In this document: piece by piece, positions 51,977 to 61,034 of the stretch | Position numbering within the stretch: position 1 is the stretch's first letter | How the letters are laid out: each line of letters opens with the position of its first letter | Assembly: GCA_964634005.1 (NCBI GenBank) | Contig: CAZWKQ010000007.1 | Coordinates: forward strand, 61,759 to 125,758 | Direction of reading: 5' to 3' | DNA length: 64,000 bases | Source of the DNA: CAZWKQ01 sp964634005 | GTDB lineage: Bacteria > Bacteroidota > Bacteroidia > Bacteroidales > JACABE01 | Translations under genes and position numbers: made by a program | The notes under the pieces: model-generated | Database searches by the model: none | What the model was told of the DNA's origin: nothing | Seen by the model: only the letters and a program-made list of their open reading frames with translations

Positions 51977-52726
51977 CTATTTTAAATTATAGTCAAGTTT
52001 AACGGTTATTGTGGCAGTTTTACGTTTTGATGAAGTATTGAATGAACCTCCCCAAGAATATTCTTCCGAAGAATTTTGTGCCACAATTTGAAATACTCCC
52101 ATATATGCATTAATTAGATCGCCTAATTTACTGCCAGCGTTTTCGGCAATTTTCTTTGCTCTTGTATTGCCGTCTTTAGTGGCTTCTGCTATCATTTCAA
52201 TTTTAAGTTCTGCTAACTTTGTGTAGTAATATTCGGGAGGAAATGAATAAAATTCAACTCCTTTATTAATCAATTCTGTCACTTTTCTTGAGATATCTTC
52301 AACTTTATCTACTTCATTAGACTCAATTTGAACATTTTGTCTGAGTTTGTATCCCGAAAGTATCGATTTTATTATTCGCCCTTCGTTATTATACATATGT
52401 TCATATTCTCTTTCGATTTCGACAGACGAAAAAACTATGTTTTCTTTTTTAATTCCATTGCTAACCAAATAGTTTTGAATTTCCTCTCTGTCGGAATCCA
52501 ATAAAGCGTATGATTCTTTTAATGTCATACTTTTTCTCGAAAAATATCCTTTCCAAACTATTAAATCGGATACAAAGTCTCTTTTACCCAAACCGGTAAC
52601 ACTTATTACTTTTGAATTATTGTTTCTATTTTTAAATGCGTTTGCAAAAATTATGGCTGTAATAATAATTGCTAAAGCAATTACTATTGTTCCCAAATGT
52701 CTTTTTATTATACTAAGATTTTTCAT
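51977..52726 (-). CDS. SIMPL (DUF541) domain protein
   Basis: 249 residues. A membrane anchor or signal segment covers about 12-30. The SIMPL/DUF541 domain follows, with VISVTGLGKRDFVSDLIVWK near the start, IVFSSVEIEREYEH in the middle and KIAENAGSKLGDLINAYM near the end. It is predicted periplasmic or outer-membrane-associated. Family members include the E. coli oxidative-stress protein YggE; the biochemical role is unclear. Confidence 0.87.
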   Translation of the reverse strand: MKNLSIIKRHLGTIVIALAIIITAIIFANAFKNRNNNSKVISVTGLGKRDFVSDLIVWKGYFSRKSMTLKESYALLDSDREEIQNYLVSNGIKKENIVFSSVEIEREYEHMYNNEGRIIKSILSGYKLRQNVQIESNEVDKVEDISRKVTELINKGVEFYSFPPEYYYTKLAELKIEMIAEATKDGNTRAKKIAENAGSKLGDLINAYMGVFQIVAQNSSEEYSWGGSFNTSSKRKTATITVKLDYNLK

Positions 52727-52778
52727 GTTTTTCTTTTTTTACAAAATTATATTAAAATCAATAATAAAATTAAATTTT

Positions 52779-54044
52779 TTAATAATTATATTTTTTCCAA
52801 AGATTTTTCAAGCGATTTCTGATTTCATTTTCTTTAGGATTGTCTTGTGGGTCATAAAATTTTGTGCCGGCAATTTCTTTTGGCATAAACTCTAAATCAA
52901 CAAAATTACCTTTAAAATCGTGAGCATATTTATAATCTTTGCCGTAGCCGATATTTTTCATTAATGTTGTTGGAGCATTTCTAATTGCAAGAGGAACAGG
53001 CAAATCGCCGGTTTTTTCGATTAATTCCAAGGCTTTTTCAATAGACATATAACTGGCGTTACTTTTTGGAGATGTAGCAAGATAAATTGCAGTTTGTGCC
53101 AAAATTATTCTTGCTTCAGGATATCCAATTTTGTTAACGGCATCGAAACAAGTGTTTGCCAAAAGCAGTGCATTTGGGTTAGCATTTCCGATATCTTCAG
53201 AGGCTAAAATGAGCATACGACGAGCAATAAATTTTACGTCCTCTCCGCCTTTTATCATTCGTCCAAGCCAATAAACAGCAGCGTTAGGATCGCTACCTCT
53301 TATTGATTTTATAAATGCAGAAATAATATCGTAGTGCATTTCACCCTTTTTGTCGTAGATAGCAATGTTTTGTTGAATATTTTCTATAGCATTTTTATTC
53401 GTAATTATAATTTCCTCATTGTCAATTAATGAAAAAACAATAATTTCTATTGCGTTTAAAAGTTTTCTTGCGTCACCTCCCGAAATTCTTATTAATGCTT
53501 CGTTTTCGGCAATTACTATCTTTTTTTTAATCTCTTGTTCCAAAAATTTAATAGCTTTTTCAGCTATAATCATAATTTCTTCAATGTCAAGATTTTTAAG
53601 AATGTAAATTTGACATCTTGATAGCAAAGGAGATATAACTTCAAAAGAAGGGTTTTCGGTAGTTGCCCCTATAAGAGTAATTATTCCCTTTTCAACCGCA
53701 CCAAGCAAAGAATCTTGTTGTGATTTACTGAACCGGTGAATTTCATCAATAAAAAGTATTGATTTTTTCTTGGCATTTTTTGCATTTTCAATAATATTTC
53801 TAACATCTTTAACACCTGAATTTATAGCACTTAATGTATGGAAATCGGCATTTATAAAATTTGAAATTATATATGCTAATGTTGTTTTTCCAACACCCGG
53901 AGGCCCCCATAAAATCATCGAATGAATATTACCCGATTCAAGCGATTTACGGAGAATTGCATTTTTGCCGACTAAATGCTTTTGTCCGATATAATCGTCA
54001 ATATTATTTGGTCTTAATATTTCTGCAAGCGGAATTTTTAACAT
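52779..54044 (-). CDS. rarA: Replication-associated recombination protein A (AAA ATPase)
   Basis: 421 residues. The N-terminal motif LAEILRPNNIDDYIGQKHLV precedes Walker A GPPGVGKTTLAYI. Walker B is ILFIDEIHRF and sensor 1 is IGATTENPSF. The C-terminal oligomerisation domain contains RGSDPNAAVYWLGRMIKGGE. It acts at stalled replication forks with RecA and SSB. The cupin gene upstream on this strand ends five bases before its start, so these genes are co-transcribed. Confidence 0.97.
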   Translation of the reverse strand: MLKIPLAEILRPNNIDDYIGQKHLVGKNAILRKSLESGNIHSMILWGPPGVGKTTLAYIISNFINADFHTLSAINSGVKDVRNIIENAKNAKKKSILFIDEIHRFSKSQQDSLLGAVEKGIITLIGATTENPSFEVISPLLSRCQIYILKNLDIEEIMIIAEKAIKFLEQEIKKKIVIAENEALIRISGGDARKLLNAIEIIVFSLIDNEEIIITNKNAIENIQQNIAIYDKKGEMHYDIISAFIKSIRGSDPNAAVYWLGRMIKGGEDVKFIARRMLILASEDIGNANPNALLLANTCFDAVNKIGYPEARIILAQTAIYLATSPKSNASYMSIEKALELIEKTGDLPVPLAIRNAPTTLMKNIGYGKDYKYAHDFKGNFVDLEFMPKEIAGTKFYDPQDNPKENEIRNRLKNLWKKYNY

Positions 54045-54049
54045 TTCAC

Positions 54050-54415
54050 CTATTGCTTTTTAAAATTGAAATGCACAGCTAACCATAAACAATTAGGCTC
54101 TTTGCTGCAGTATTTTACTCTATGTTCACGATTTGCAGGAATAAAGATATAGTCTCCTTTTTTCATATCAATTATTTCGTCATTTTTGAATTCAATAGAG
54201 GCATTTCCTTCAAGTAAAATAACCCATTCATCCGAGTCTTGATTATACCAGAAATTCTCAGGTGAGGCAAATCCATACGAAACTATCCTTTCAATTCTTA
54301 TTAAATCATTACAAAAAATAACTTCGGTTATTTCATTATCAGAATATTCAGGAATTTTTGAAAATAAGTTGTTTATCCCTGACTTAAATAAATTCTTCAA
54401 TATTTCCTTTTCCAT
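54050..54415 (-). CDS. Cupin-domain protein
   Basis: The start is set at ATG 54413-54415 (MEKEILKNLFKSGINNLFSK), because longer starts run deep into the upstream gene and give a non-conserved leader. The resulting 121-residue protein has a cupin barrel: DEWVILLEGNASIEFKNDEI, then MKKGDYIFIPANREHRVKYC. Metal ligands are the Glu of the first motif and the His of the second. The 5' end overlaps the Sua5-like gene by 32 bases. The substrate is unknown. Confidence 0.82.
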   Translation of the reverse strand: MEKEILKNLFKSGINNLFSKIPEYSDNEITEVIFCNDLIRIERIVSYGFASPENFWYNQDSDEWVILLEGNASIEFKNDEIIDMKKGDYIFIPANREHRVKYCSKEPNCLWLAVHFNFKKQ

Positions 54416-55004
54416 ATCTGATAATTTCAATTTCACTTTTGGTACAGTCGATAACTGTTGATGGTTCATTATCGCCATATCCGCCATCAATTACGATATC
54501 AACTTTATCGCAATACTTTTCATAAATTAATTCAGGGTCAGTGGTATATTCAATAATTTCATCATCGTCGTGAACAGATGAGCTCATAATAGGGTTGCCT
54601 AATTCGTTTACAATTGTCCTAGCAATATTATTATCAGGAATTCTAATACCCACAGTTTTTTTCTTGCTTTGAATTAATTTGGGGACTTTGTTGTTTGCAT
54701 TTAGAATGAAAGTGTAGGGCCCTGGCAGAACTTTTTTCATCAGCTTAAATACTTGATTATCTATTGGAGTTGAAAAATCTGATAAATGGCTTAAATCGTA
54801 ACATATAAATGAGAAATTTGCTTTTTCAGGCTTTATTCCTCTGATTACAGCAATTTTTTCTATTGCTTTTGGTTTAAAAATGTCGCATCCGAAAGCATAT
54901 ATTGTGTCGGTAGGATAAATTATTATACCTCCATCATTCAAGCATTCTACAACTGTTTTGATATCTTTATAATTCGGATTTTCAGGATAAATTTTCAGGA
55001 GCAT
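54384..55004 (-). CDS. Threonylcarbamoyl-AMP synthase (Sua5/YciO/YrdC family)
   Basis: Start set at ATG 55004 (MLLKIYPENPNYKDI); a TTG seven codons upstream would add a leader with little support. 206 residues with the YrdC fold: GGIIIYPTDTIYAFGCDIF, IRGIKPEKANFSFICYDLSH, LPGPYTFILNANNKVP, VGIRIPDNNIAR and PIMSSSVHDDDE. The family makes threonylcarbamoyl-AMP for tRNA t6A37, although some paralogues (YciO) have unclear roles. The C-terminal Sua5 domain is absent. First gene of the Sua5-cupin-rarA run. Confidence 0.9.
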   Translation of the reverse strand: MLLKIYPENPNYKDIKTVVECLNDGGIIIYPTDTIYAFGCDIFKPKAIEKIAVIRGIKPEKANFSFICYDLSHLSDFSTPIDNQVFKLMKKVLPGPYTFILNANNKVPKLIQSKKKTVGIRIPDNNIARTIVNELGNPIMSSSVHDDDEIIEYTTDPELIYEKYCDKVDIVIDGGYGDNEPSTVIDCTKSEIEIIRYGKGNIEEFI

Positions 55005-55322
55005 AGAAAAGAAATTTTTCAACAAATTTAGTAATTATTACTCAATCAATAGTTTTTTTGATACACGAATATTACAATTTAATAAACCATGTAATAAATT
55101 ATTATTCGTTTTTTTGAGTTGTTATATTTTATTTTGCTTTTTTTATATAGAAAATTTATTAAACATCTGTTTTATAAGTAGTTAATTATTGTTTTAAAAA
55201 TTATAAAATGGTAAATCAATTTTTATCTTTAAAAAAAATAAAGTTGTTTTGTACACTTAAATTTATTTTGCATATTTGTTGAACCAATATAATCTGCAAT
55301 TTATTATTAAAAAAATCGAATT
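55005..55322. other. 318-base intergenic region between divergent genes
   Basis: Very A+T-rich, with no open reading frame of note. The only structured signal I see is the candidate promoter at 55248-55278 for the NSS transporter gene. No promoter for the Sua5-like gene was recognised. Confidence 0.5.
55248..55278 (+). promoter_or_regulatory. Candidate promoter of the NSS transporter operon
   Basis: TTTG at 55248-55251, a 19-base spacer and CATATTTG at 55271-55278, which matches TAnnTTTG in all but its first base. Transcription would begin about 38 bases before the start codon. Confidence 0.4.
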
Positions 55323-56990
55323 ATGACTTTGACTAAAGATTCGTGGGGAACAAGAGTAGGCTTGGTTTTGGCTATGGCAGGGAATGCAGTCGGGTTTGGC
55401 AATTTTCTCAGATTTCCCGTTCAGGCAATACAAAATGGAGGAGGGGCATTTATTATTCCTTATCTTGTTTGTTTTTTACTTATGGGTATACCATTATTAT
55501 TTATAGAGTGGTCGATAGGCAGGTACGGAGGGCAGTATGGCAATCATTCGACCCCCTTTATGATGAACAGCCTTGATAAACGCAGGATTTGGAAATATAT
55601 AGGCGTTTTTGGTATATTCAGCAATATAGGAATAGCTTCTTACTACTGTTATCTCGAATCGTGGACATTGTCTTATGTTTTTCATTCAGCAATAGGCTCA
55701 TTTAACGGATTATCGCAAGAAGGAGTAGTACAGGTTTTTAATGATTATGTTTCACTTGATAAAGCAACTCTTATTCCTTATGAATCAATTATATTTTTTG
55801 TATTATGTTTAGCTCTGAATACGTGGATACTTTCAAAAGGGTTAAGCGGAGGTGTTGAAAAGGTTGCAAAAATAGGAATGCCTTTACTTATAGGGTTTGG
55901 AATTATATTGGCAATTAGAGCAGTTACTTTAAAAGCCGGACAAAATGGTGCTATTTACGATGGAACTGAAGGATTGAATTTTTTATGGACTCCAAATTTC
56001 GACAGCATAACAAATCCTAAAGTATGGTTAGCTGCAGCCGGACAAATATTTTTTACTTTATCGCTCGGGATGGGTTCTATTCAAGCATATGCTTCGTATT
56101 TAAAACATAAGGACGATATTGCTCTTAATGCAATGTCTGCCGGATGGATGAACGAATTTGTTGAAGTTGTCCTTGGTGGAGCAATTATAATACCAATATC
56201 TATTGGTTATCTTGGTATTGACAGAGTTGTTGAACTTGCAAATCTTGGCGGATTGGGAATGGGGTTTAAAACCATACCTTATCTTTTCAATCAATGGGGA
56301 ACAATTATTGCCGCTATTGCAGGAGTTATGTGGTTCGGACTTTTGTTTTTTGCGGGAATTACCTCATCTCTTGCTATGGGCGTTCCTTGTATAGGATTTA
56401 TGCAAGATGAATTCAAATGGAGCAAAAACAAATCTGCCATTGCTTTTGGGTTAACAATTTTATTGTTAGGATTACCTACAGTAATATTTTTCAATTACGG
56501 TGTATTCGACGAGTACGATTATTGGACAGGTACAGTATCATTATTTACTTTCGCTTTGTTTGAAGCTGTCCTTTTTGCATGGATTTTTGGAATGAAAAAG
56601 GGGTGGAGGGAAATTAATTTTGGTGCCGATATTAAAGTTCCTATTATTTACAAGTATATAATCAAGTATATAACGCCGGTTTTGTTAATTTTCGTTTTTT
56701 TAGGTGCACTTATTACTCCAAAAGATAATGACTGGCAGACTGCTTTCAAAAATCTGGGTGAAAGTAAAGTATGGGTGCTTGATAATTCTTCTCTTATTAA
56801 GCAAATTGCCAATTCTTCTCTCAAACAGGAAATAGCTTCAGCTACAGATATTGAAACAAAAAATCATCTTGAGAAAAAATTATGGCTCATTAACGGAACA
56901 AGAATTCTATTACTTTCGGTATTTATTGGCATAGCTTTGCTGGTTCATATAGCAAATAAAAAACGTAAAAAAGAAAGGATAAGGTTATGA
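55323..56990 (+). CDS. Sodium-dependent NSS-family transporter, large subunit
   Basis: 555 residues with about 12 membrane helices. The NSS signature lies in helix 1: SWGTRVGLVLAMAGNAVGFGNFLRFP-type sequence (about 7-32), with the unwound Gly/Asn sodium site. Later stretches such as FFTLSLGMGSIQAYASYLKH (helix 6) match LeuT-like proteins. NSS proteins import amino acids or related compounds with sodium. A 47-residue single-span protein overlaps its stop codon, as in MetPS-type methionine/alanine importers, so an amino acid such as methionine or alanine is a reasonable guess. Confidence 0.93.
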   Translation: MTLTKDSWGTRVGLVLAMAGNAVGFGNFLRFPVQAIQNGGGAFIIPYLVCFLLMGIPLLFIEWSIGRYGGQYGNHSTPFMMNSLDKRRIWKYIGVFGIFSNIGIASYYCYLESWTLSYVFHSAIGSFNGLSQEGVVQVFNDYVSLDKATLIPYESIIFFVLCLALNTWILSKGLSGGVEKVAKIGMPLLIGFGIILAIRAVTLKAGQNGAIYDGTEGLNFLWTPNFDSITNPKVWLAAAGQIFFTLSLGMGSIQAYASYLKHKDDIALNAMSAGWMNEFVEVVLGGAIIIPISIGYLGIDRVVELANLGGLGMGFKTIPYLFNQWGTIIAAIAGVMWFGLLFFAGITSSLAMGVPCIGFMQDEFKWSKNKSAIAFGLTILLLGLPTVIFFNYGVFDEYDYWTGTVSLFTFALFEAVLFAWIFGMKKGWREINFGADIKVPIIYKYIIKYITPVLLIFVFLGALITPKDNDWQTAFKNLGESKVWVLDNSSLIKQIANSSLKQEIASATDIETKNHLEKKLWLINGTRILLLSVFIGIALLVHIANKKRKKERIRL

Positions 56991-57130
56991 ACAAAGTTGC
57001 TCTAATATTATGGCTATCAACAATTATAACAATTACATCGGTTATGATTTATTTTTTTGTTAAAGTACTTACTTCTAAACCTAAACAGGAACCTGATTCT
57101 TACAGCGAAAATGATGATTTACCCAGATAA
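56987..57130 (+). CDS. MetS-like small subunit of the NSS transporter (47 residues)
   Basis: ATG at 56987 overlaps the transporter stop (ATGA); the frame ends TAA at 57128-57130. The product begins MNKVALILWLSTIITITSVM, has one membrane helix (about 5-25), then a short polar tail rich in Lys, Pro, Glu and Asp ending DDLPR. A single-span subunit directly after an NSS gene is the arrangement of methionine/alanine importers with a MetS-type small subunit. It is missed by a 60-residue ORF cut-off. The identification rests on position, size and topology. Confidence 0.75.
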   Translation: MNKVALILWLSTIITITSVMIYFFVKVLTSKPKQEPDSYSENDDLPR

Positions 57131-57144
57131 ATTAAATTACTGAT

Positions 57145-58071
57145 TTGAAGAGGTTTTTAAACTATATAAAGCTGTTTTTCACATTCTCAAAGCCCGAACG
57201 TAGAGGCATATTTATTCTTTTATCATTAATTGTAATTCTTATAGTTTATAGAATTTTTTTTGTAAATTATATGCAAAAAGCAATTTTGAATGATGAAAAA
57301 GAATTTTTTGCTGATATTAATAGATTCCTCGAAAATATTGATACATCAAATATTTATTCTTCAAATAAAAGTAATTTTGATTTCAATAATTCCGATAAAT
57401 CCTTTGCAAAGATACAATTAAACCCATTCCCATTCAACCCTAATAATATGTCAAAAGAACAATGGGAAAAACTTGGCCTTAAGGAAAAACAAATATCCGT
57501 TATTGAAAATTATTTGAAAAAAGGCGGGAAGTTTTATAAAAAGGACGATTTCAAAAAGATGTATTGTATTAGTTTGGATGAGTATTCAATATTGGAACCA
57601 TATATTGAGATTCCTAATGATTATTTCAATAAAAGAGAAGCTAATAAAACAGATATTACAACAAAAAAGAATTTGATTTTTGAATTGAATTCGTCAGATA
57701 CTATTGATTTACAGCAAGTAAATGGCATAGGACCTGCTTTTGCAAGAAGGATAGTAAAATATAGGGATTTACTCGGCGGATTTGTTAAAAAAGAACAATT
57801 ACTCGAAGTTTTCGGAATGGATAGTACTCGATATAATCAAATTATTCTGCAATTAAATGTTGATGCTACAAGTATAAAAAAAATCGATATAAATAAAGTT
57901 ACTCTGAATGAATTAAAAAAACATCCATATTTTGATTATTACATTGCTAAATCAATTGTATCATATCGAGAAAAAAACGGTTTTTTTAAGAATATTAATG
58001 AATTGAAAAAAGTTCCATTAATTTATGATGATATTTTTTATAAAATTTCCCCGTATATAATTATAAATTAA
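57145..58071 (+). CDS. Helix-hairpin-helix (ComEA-like) membrane-anchored protein
   Basis: 308 residues from a TTG start at 57145; the next in-frame Met lies after the membrane helix, so TTG is preferred. One membrane helix covers about 21-36. Three HhH-like units follow. The clearest has DLQQVNGIGPAFARRIVKYR with GGFVKKEQLLEVFGM; the last has IDINKVTLNELKKHPYFDYY and VSYREKNGFFKNINELKKVP. ComEA proteins bind DNA during uptake, but such HhH proteins are common in Bacteroidota and competence is not proven. It starts 14 bases after the MetS-like gene. Confidence 0.85.
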   Translation: MKRFLNYIKLFFTFSKPERRGIFILLSLIVILIVYRIFFVNYMQKAILNDEKEFFADINRFLENIDTSNIYSSNKSNFDFNNSDKSFAKIQLNPFPFNPNNMSKEQWEKLGLKEKQISVIENYLKKGGKFYKKDDFKKMYCISLDEYSILEPYIEIPNDYFNKREANKTDITTKKNLIFELNSSDTIDLQQVNGIGPAFARRIVKYRDLLGGFVKKEQLLEVFGMDSTRYNQIILQLNVDATSIKKIDINKVTLNELKKHPYFDYYIAKSIVSYREKNGFFKNINELKKVPLIYDDIFYKISPYIIIN

Positions 58072-58077
58072 TTGATT

Positions 58078-59397
58078 ATGCAAAAAGTGTTTTTATTGAA
58101 TAAAAGAAAAATATTAATATTAATACTAATAAACATTTTTTATAATTGTTCATTAGCTCAAAATAATAATTGCGGTAAAGCTGAAGTATTTAATAAAAAA
58201 TCATACGAGCTTAAAGATAACGATCGTGAATTATCATTAAAAAATGCATTTTTGGCACTTGATATTGCCGAAAAATTTAATTGTAAAGAACAACAAGCCG
58301 AAGCGCTGAGACTTATAGGTATTCAATTGATGTATGACGGTGAATTGGATTCGGCAAGAAAATATTTTTATAAATCTCTTTCAATTTTCAATATTCTCAA
58401 AAATAATAAAGGCATAGCCTCATGTTATGTTAATATTGGGAATATATATCAATACGAAGGTAATTATAATCTTTCGATAAATTATTATGACAAAACCATT
58501 GAAAAGGCTAAGGAAGTTAATAACCAGGAATTGATTTCAGCAGCAGAGAATAATAAAGGTAATGTTTTTTTTCATAAAGGCTTTTATAATAAAGCTGTAG
58601 AGCATTATAAAAAATCACTGGAAATTGATAAATCATTAAAAGATGATGATGGTGTAATATCTTGCTTAATAAATTTAGGTTCGGTTTACGATATGCTCGG
58701 CGAATACACTTTGGCTCTCAGTTATTATTATCAAGCATTACAATTAGGGAAAAAAGTCAATAATTTATATAAACAAGGCAAAATTTACAACAATATTGGT
58801 AAAGTATTTTTAAGCTCAAAGAATTATAAATTAGCTTATGATTATTTGAATACTGCATTAATTACCCGGGAAGATATAAATGATAAAGCCGGAATGATAA
58901 TTACTCTTTTTAATTTCGCCCAATTATTTCATGAGCTAAAATTGTATAAAAAAGAAGCCAGTATCAATCAACAAGCATTAAAACTGGCAGAAGAAATTAA
59001 TGATTTGCAGGTCATATCCGTTTGTTTGCACAATATTGGAGTTAATTTAAGTAAAAGGGAAAGCAATATTGCAAAAACATACTTTAAAGAAAGCTTGAAA
59101 TTGGCGGATTCAATAGAAGCTTATCCTGAACAATACAATAATTTACTCGAACTTATACCGATTTATTATAATGAAAGAAATTATAAAGAAGCTGAAGAGT
59201 GTTTTCATAGACTAAAGTATCTTCATGATTCGGTTTTGCAAGTAGATAAATTAGGCAGAAAAACCGTAATTAATGCCACTCCTCAAAAAACAAAATCGTA
59301 TTGTTTTATTAGTTTAAGTATTGCTTTTATATTTTTAATTATTATAGTTTTTTCGTTATACAGATATTACAAAACAAAAAAAATAATTGATGACTAA
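58078..59397 (+). CDS. Tetratricopeptide repeat protein with signal peptide and C-terminal membrane helix
   Basis: Start at ATG 58078 (MQKVFLLNKRK); a TTG two codons earlier is an alternative. 439 residues. A signal peptide ends near SLAQ. About six TPR units follow, with repeats such as IASCYVNIGNIYQYEGNYNL, VISCLINLGSVYDMLGEYTL and KIYNNIGKVFLSSKNYKLAY. A membrane helix lies near 408-428 before a short basic tail. This is the sensor half of many Bacteroidota TPR-kinase or TPR-LuxR proteins, but here the signalling domain is missing. The next gene overlaps by eight bases. Confidence 0.85.
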   Translation: MQKVFLLNKRKILILILINIFYNCSLAQNNNCGKAEVFNKKSYELKDNDRELSLKNAFLALDIAEKFNCKEQQAEALRLIGIQLMYDGELDSARKYFYKSLSIFNILKNNKGIASCYVNIGNIYQYEGNYNLSINYYDKTIEKAKEVNNQELISAAENNKGNVFFHKGFYNKAVEHYKKSLEIDKSLKDDDGVISCLINLGSVYDMLGEYTLALSYYYQALQLGKKVNNLYKQGKIYNNIGKVFLSSKNYKLAYDYLNTALITREDINDKAGMIITLFNFAQLFHELKLYKKEASINQQALKLAEEINDLQVISVCLHNIGVNLSKRESNIAKTYFKESLKLADSIEAYPEQYNNLLELIPIYYNERNYKEAEECFHRLKYLHDSVLQVDKLGRKTVINATPQKTKSYCFISLSIAFIFLIIIVFSLYRYYKTKKIIDD

Positions 59398-60835
59398 GTT
59401 AAATAAAGTACTAAAGTCGTTCCCTTCAAATTTCTGGATTTCAAATACTATGGAGTTATTTGAACGTTGGGCATATTACGGAATGTTTGCTGTTTTAGCT
59501 TTATATCTTACGGGCTCAAAAGACACAGGTGCATTAGGATTTACCCAGATTCAAAAGGGGCATCTTATGGGAACGGTTACATTTATTCTATACTTCTTAC
59601 CTGTAATAACGGGAGCTATTGCCGATAAATTGGGTTATAAAAAAGTTCTATTCATCTCATATATTATATTATCGATTGGTTATTATTTAATGGGGCAGGT
59701 AACGAGTTTCAGCGGGGTTTTTATCATATTCCTTTTTATTGCTGTTGGTGCCGCCTTTTTTAAACCCGTTTTATCGGCAACTATAGCTCGCAATACTAAT
59801 GACAGCAACTCTTCTGTAGGTTTTGGCATATTTTATATGATAGTAAATATTGGTGCCTTTATAGGACCGATATTTGCATCGAAACTCAGAGCAATAGAAT
59901 GGAAGTATGTTTTTATAATGTCTTCTTTGGTAATATTAGTTAATTTAATTCTCCTTTTTTTCTACAAGGAACCAAAACGTGAAAAAAACAGCGATAAAAT
60001 TTTGGTTTCTATAAAAAAAACTTTTATAAATATTATTACTGTAGTTAAAGATACAAAATTCCTATTATTTTTACTTATTGTAGTAGGATTTTGGACAATG
60101 TATTGGCAGCTTTTTTTTACATTGCCTACATTTATCGAACAATGGGTTGATACAAGTATAATATATGATAATATAAAAAAAATATCCCCATTTTTAGCAG
60201 CTAAAATTGGTAATGCTGACGGTAGTATTTCCCCCGAAATGATTATTAATATAGATGCATTTTATATTATAATTTTTCAAGTCTTTGTATCAACTTTTAT
60301 AATGAAGTGGAAACCTTTAAATGCAATGATTTCCGGAATAATTATATCTACCATTGGTCTCGGATTATGGTTTGTTTCGCAAAATGGTATGTATTTATTT
60401 ATTTCGATAATGATATTTGCTTTTGGTGAAATGGCAAGTTCTCCTAAAGTTACCGAATATATCGGCAAAATTGCTCCAAAAGATAAAACAGCTTTGTATA
60501 TGGGAACATCATTTCTCCCACTTGCAGGAGGTAATTTTTTTGCCGGTTTGCTTTCGGGAAATGTTTATACTGCTTTGTCTGATAAAGTTACTATTATTAA
60601 AGAAGAACTTACGTTAAGAAATATTAATATCCCTGAAATTTCCGACAAATTTTCGCTTAATGATTTTATTAATTATTCGGCTAATTCAATGGGAATGTCT
60701 ATTGAGCAAATGAATAATTATCTCTGGAATGCTTATAATCCATCTAAAATATGGATGGTATTCAGCGGAATAGGATTGTTGACCGGAATTCTGCTTTTTA
60801 TTTACGATCGTTTCTTATTAAAAAATAAAATTTGA
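59390..60835 (+). CDS. POT/PTR2-family peptide transporter (MFS superfamily)
   Basis: Start at ATG 59390 (MTKLNKVLKSFPSNFW); the TTG one codon earlier is unnecessary. 481 residues with about 12 membrane helices. Helix 1 carries the POT pattern MELFERWAYYGMFAVLALYL, similar to the ExxERF/W motif for proton coupling. FFKPVLSATIARN and GFGIFYMIVNIGAFIGPIFA match the family's second signature. POT proteins import di- and tripeptides with protons, although some carry other substrates. The gene overlaps the TPR gene by eight bases. Confidence 0.85.
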   Translation: MTKLNKVLKSFPSNFWISNTMELFERWAYYGMFAVLALYLTGSKDTGALGFTQIQKGHLMGTVTFILYFLPVITGAIADKLGYKKVLFISYIILSIGYYLMGQVTSFSGVFIIFLFIAVGAAFFKPVLSATIARNTNDSNSSVGFGIFYMIVNIGAFIGPIFASKLRAIEWKYVFIMSSLVILVNLILLFFYKEPKREKNSDKILVSIKKTFINIITVVKDTKFLLFLLIVVGFWTMYWQLFFTLPTFIEQWVDTSIIYDNIKKISPFLAAKIGNADGSISPEMIINIDAFYIIIFQVFVSTFIMKWKPLNAMISGIIISTIGLGLWFVSQNGMYLFISIMIFAFGEMASSPKVTEYIGKIAPKDKTALYMGTSFLPLAGGNFFAGLLSGNVYTALSDKVTIIKEELTLRNINIPEISDKFSLNDFINYSANSMGMSIEQMNNYLWNAYNPSKIWMVFSGIGLLTGILLFIYDRFLLKNKI

Positions 60836-60879
60836 GCAAAAACATAACATTATTATCATTGATTATTAAAAAAATAATC

Positions 60880-60887
60880 TAATTTTG
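60880..60887 (+). promoter_or_regulatory. -7 element before the 61035-63873 gene block
   Basis: TAATTTTG matches the -7 consensus exactly, 147 bases upstream of the ATG at 61035. An ATTG at 60858-60861 with 18-base spacing may be a weak -33 element. The leader would be about 140 bases. Confidence 0.35.
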
Positions 60888-61034
60888 TAATATATTTCAA
60901 ATTATATCAAATAAACAATTAATTTATTCTGTATTTCCTGTTATCATTAAGTTCCCGTTTTTACAGCCACACTTATTTTAAATATAAGAAATACTTTTTA
61001 GTTGTTTTCTTGTTATATAATAAAACAATTAAAA

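Noticed and set aside
54416..54490. Longer cupin protein starting with a Met-rich leader
   Set aside because: The extra 25 residues lie inside the Sua5-like gene in another frame and look like a shadow; ATG at 54415 gives a standard cupin.
55005..55025. TTG start for the Sua5-like gene
   Set aside because: An ATG seven codons downstream precedes the conserved part of the family, with no ribosome-binding site favouring the TTG.
57145..58071. HhH protein as proof of a competence system
   Set aside because: No ComEC or pilus genes are in the window, and HhH proteins of this type are widespread without known competence.
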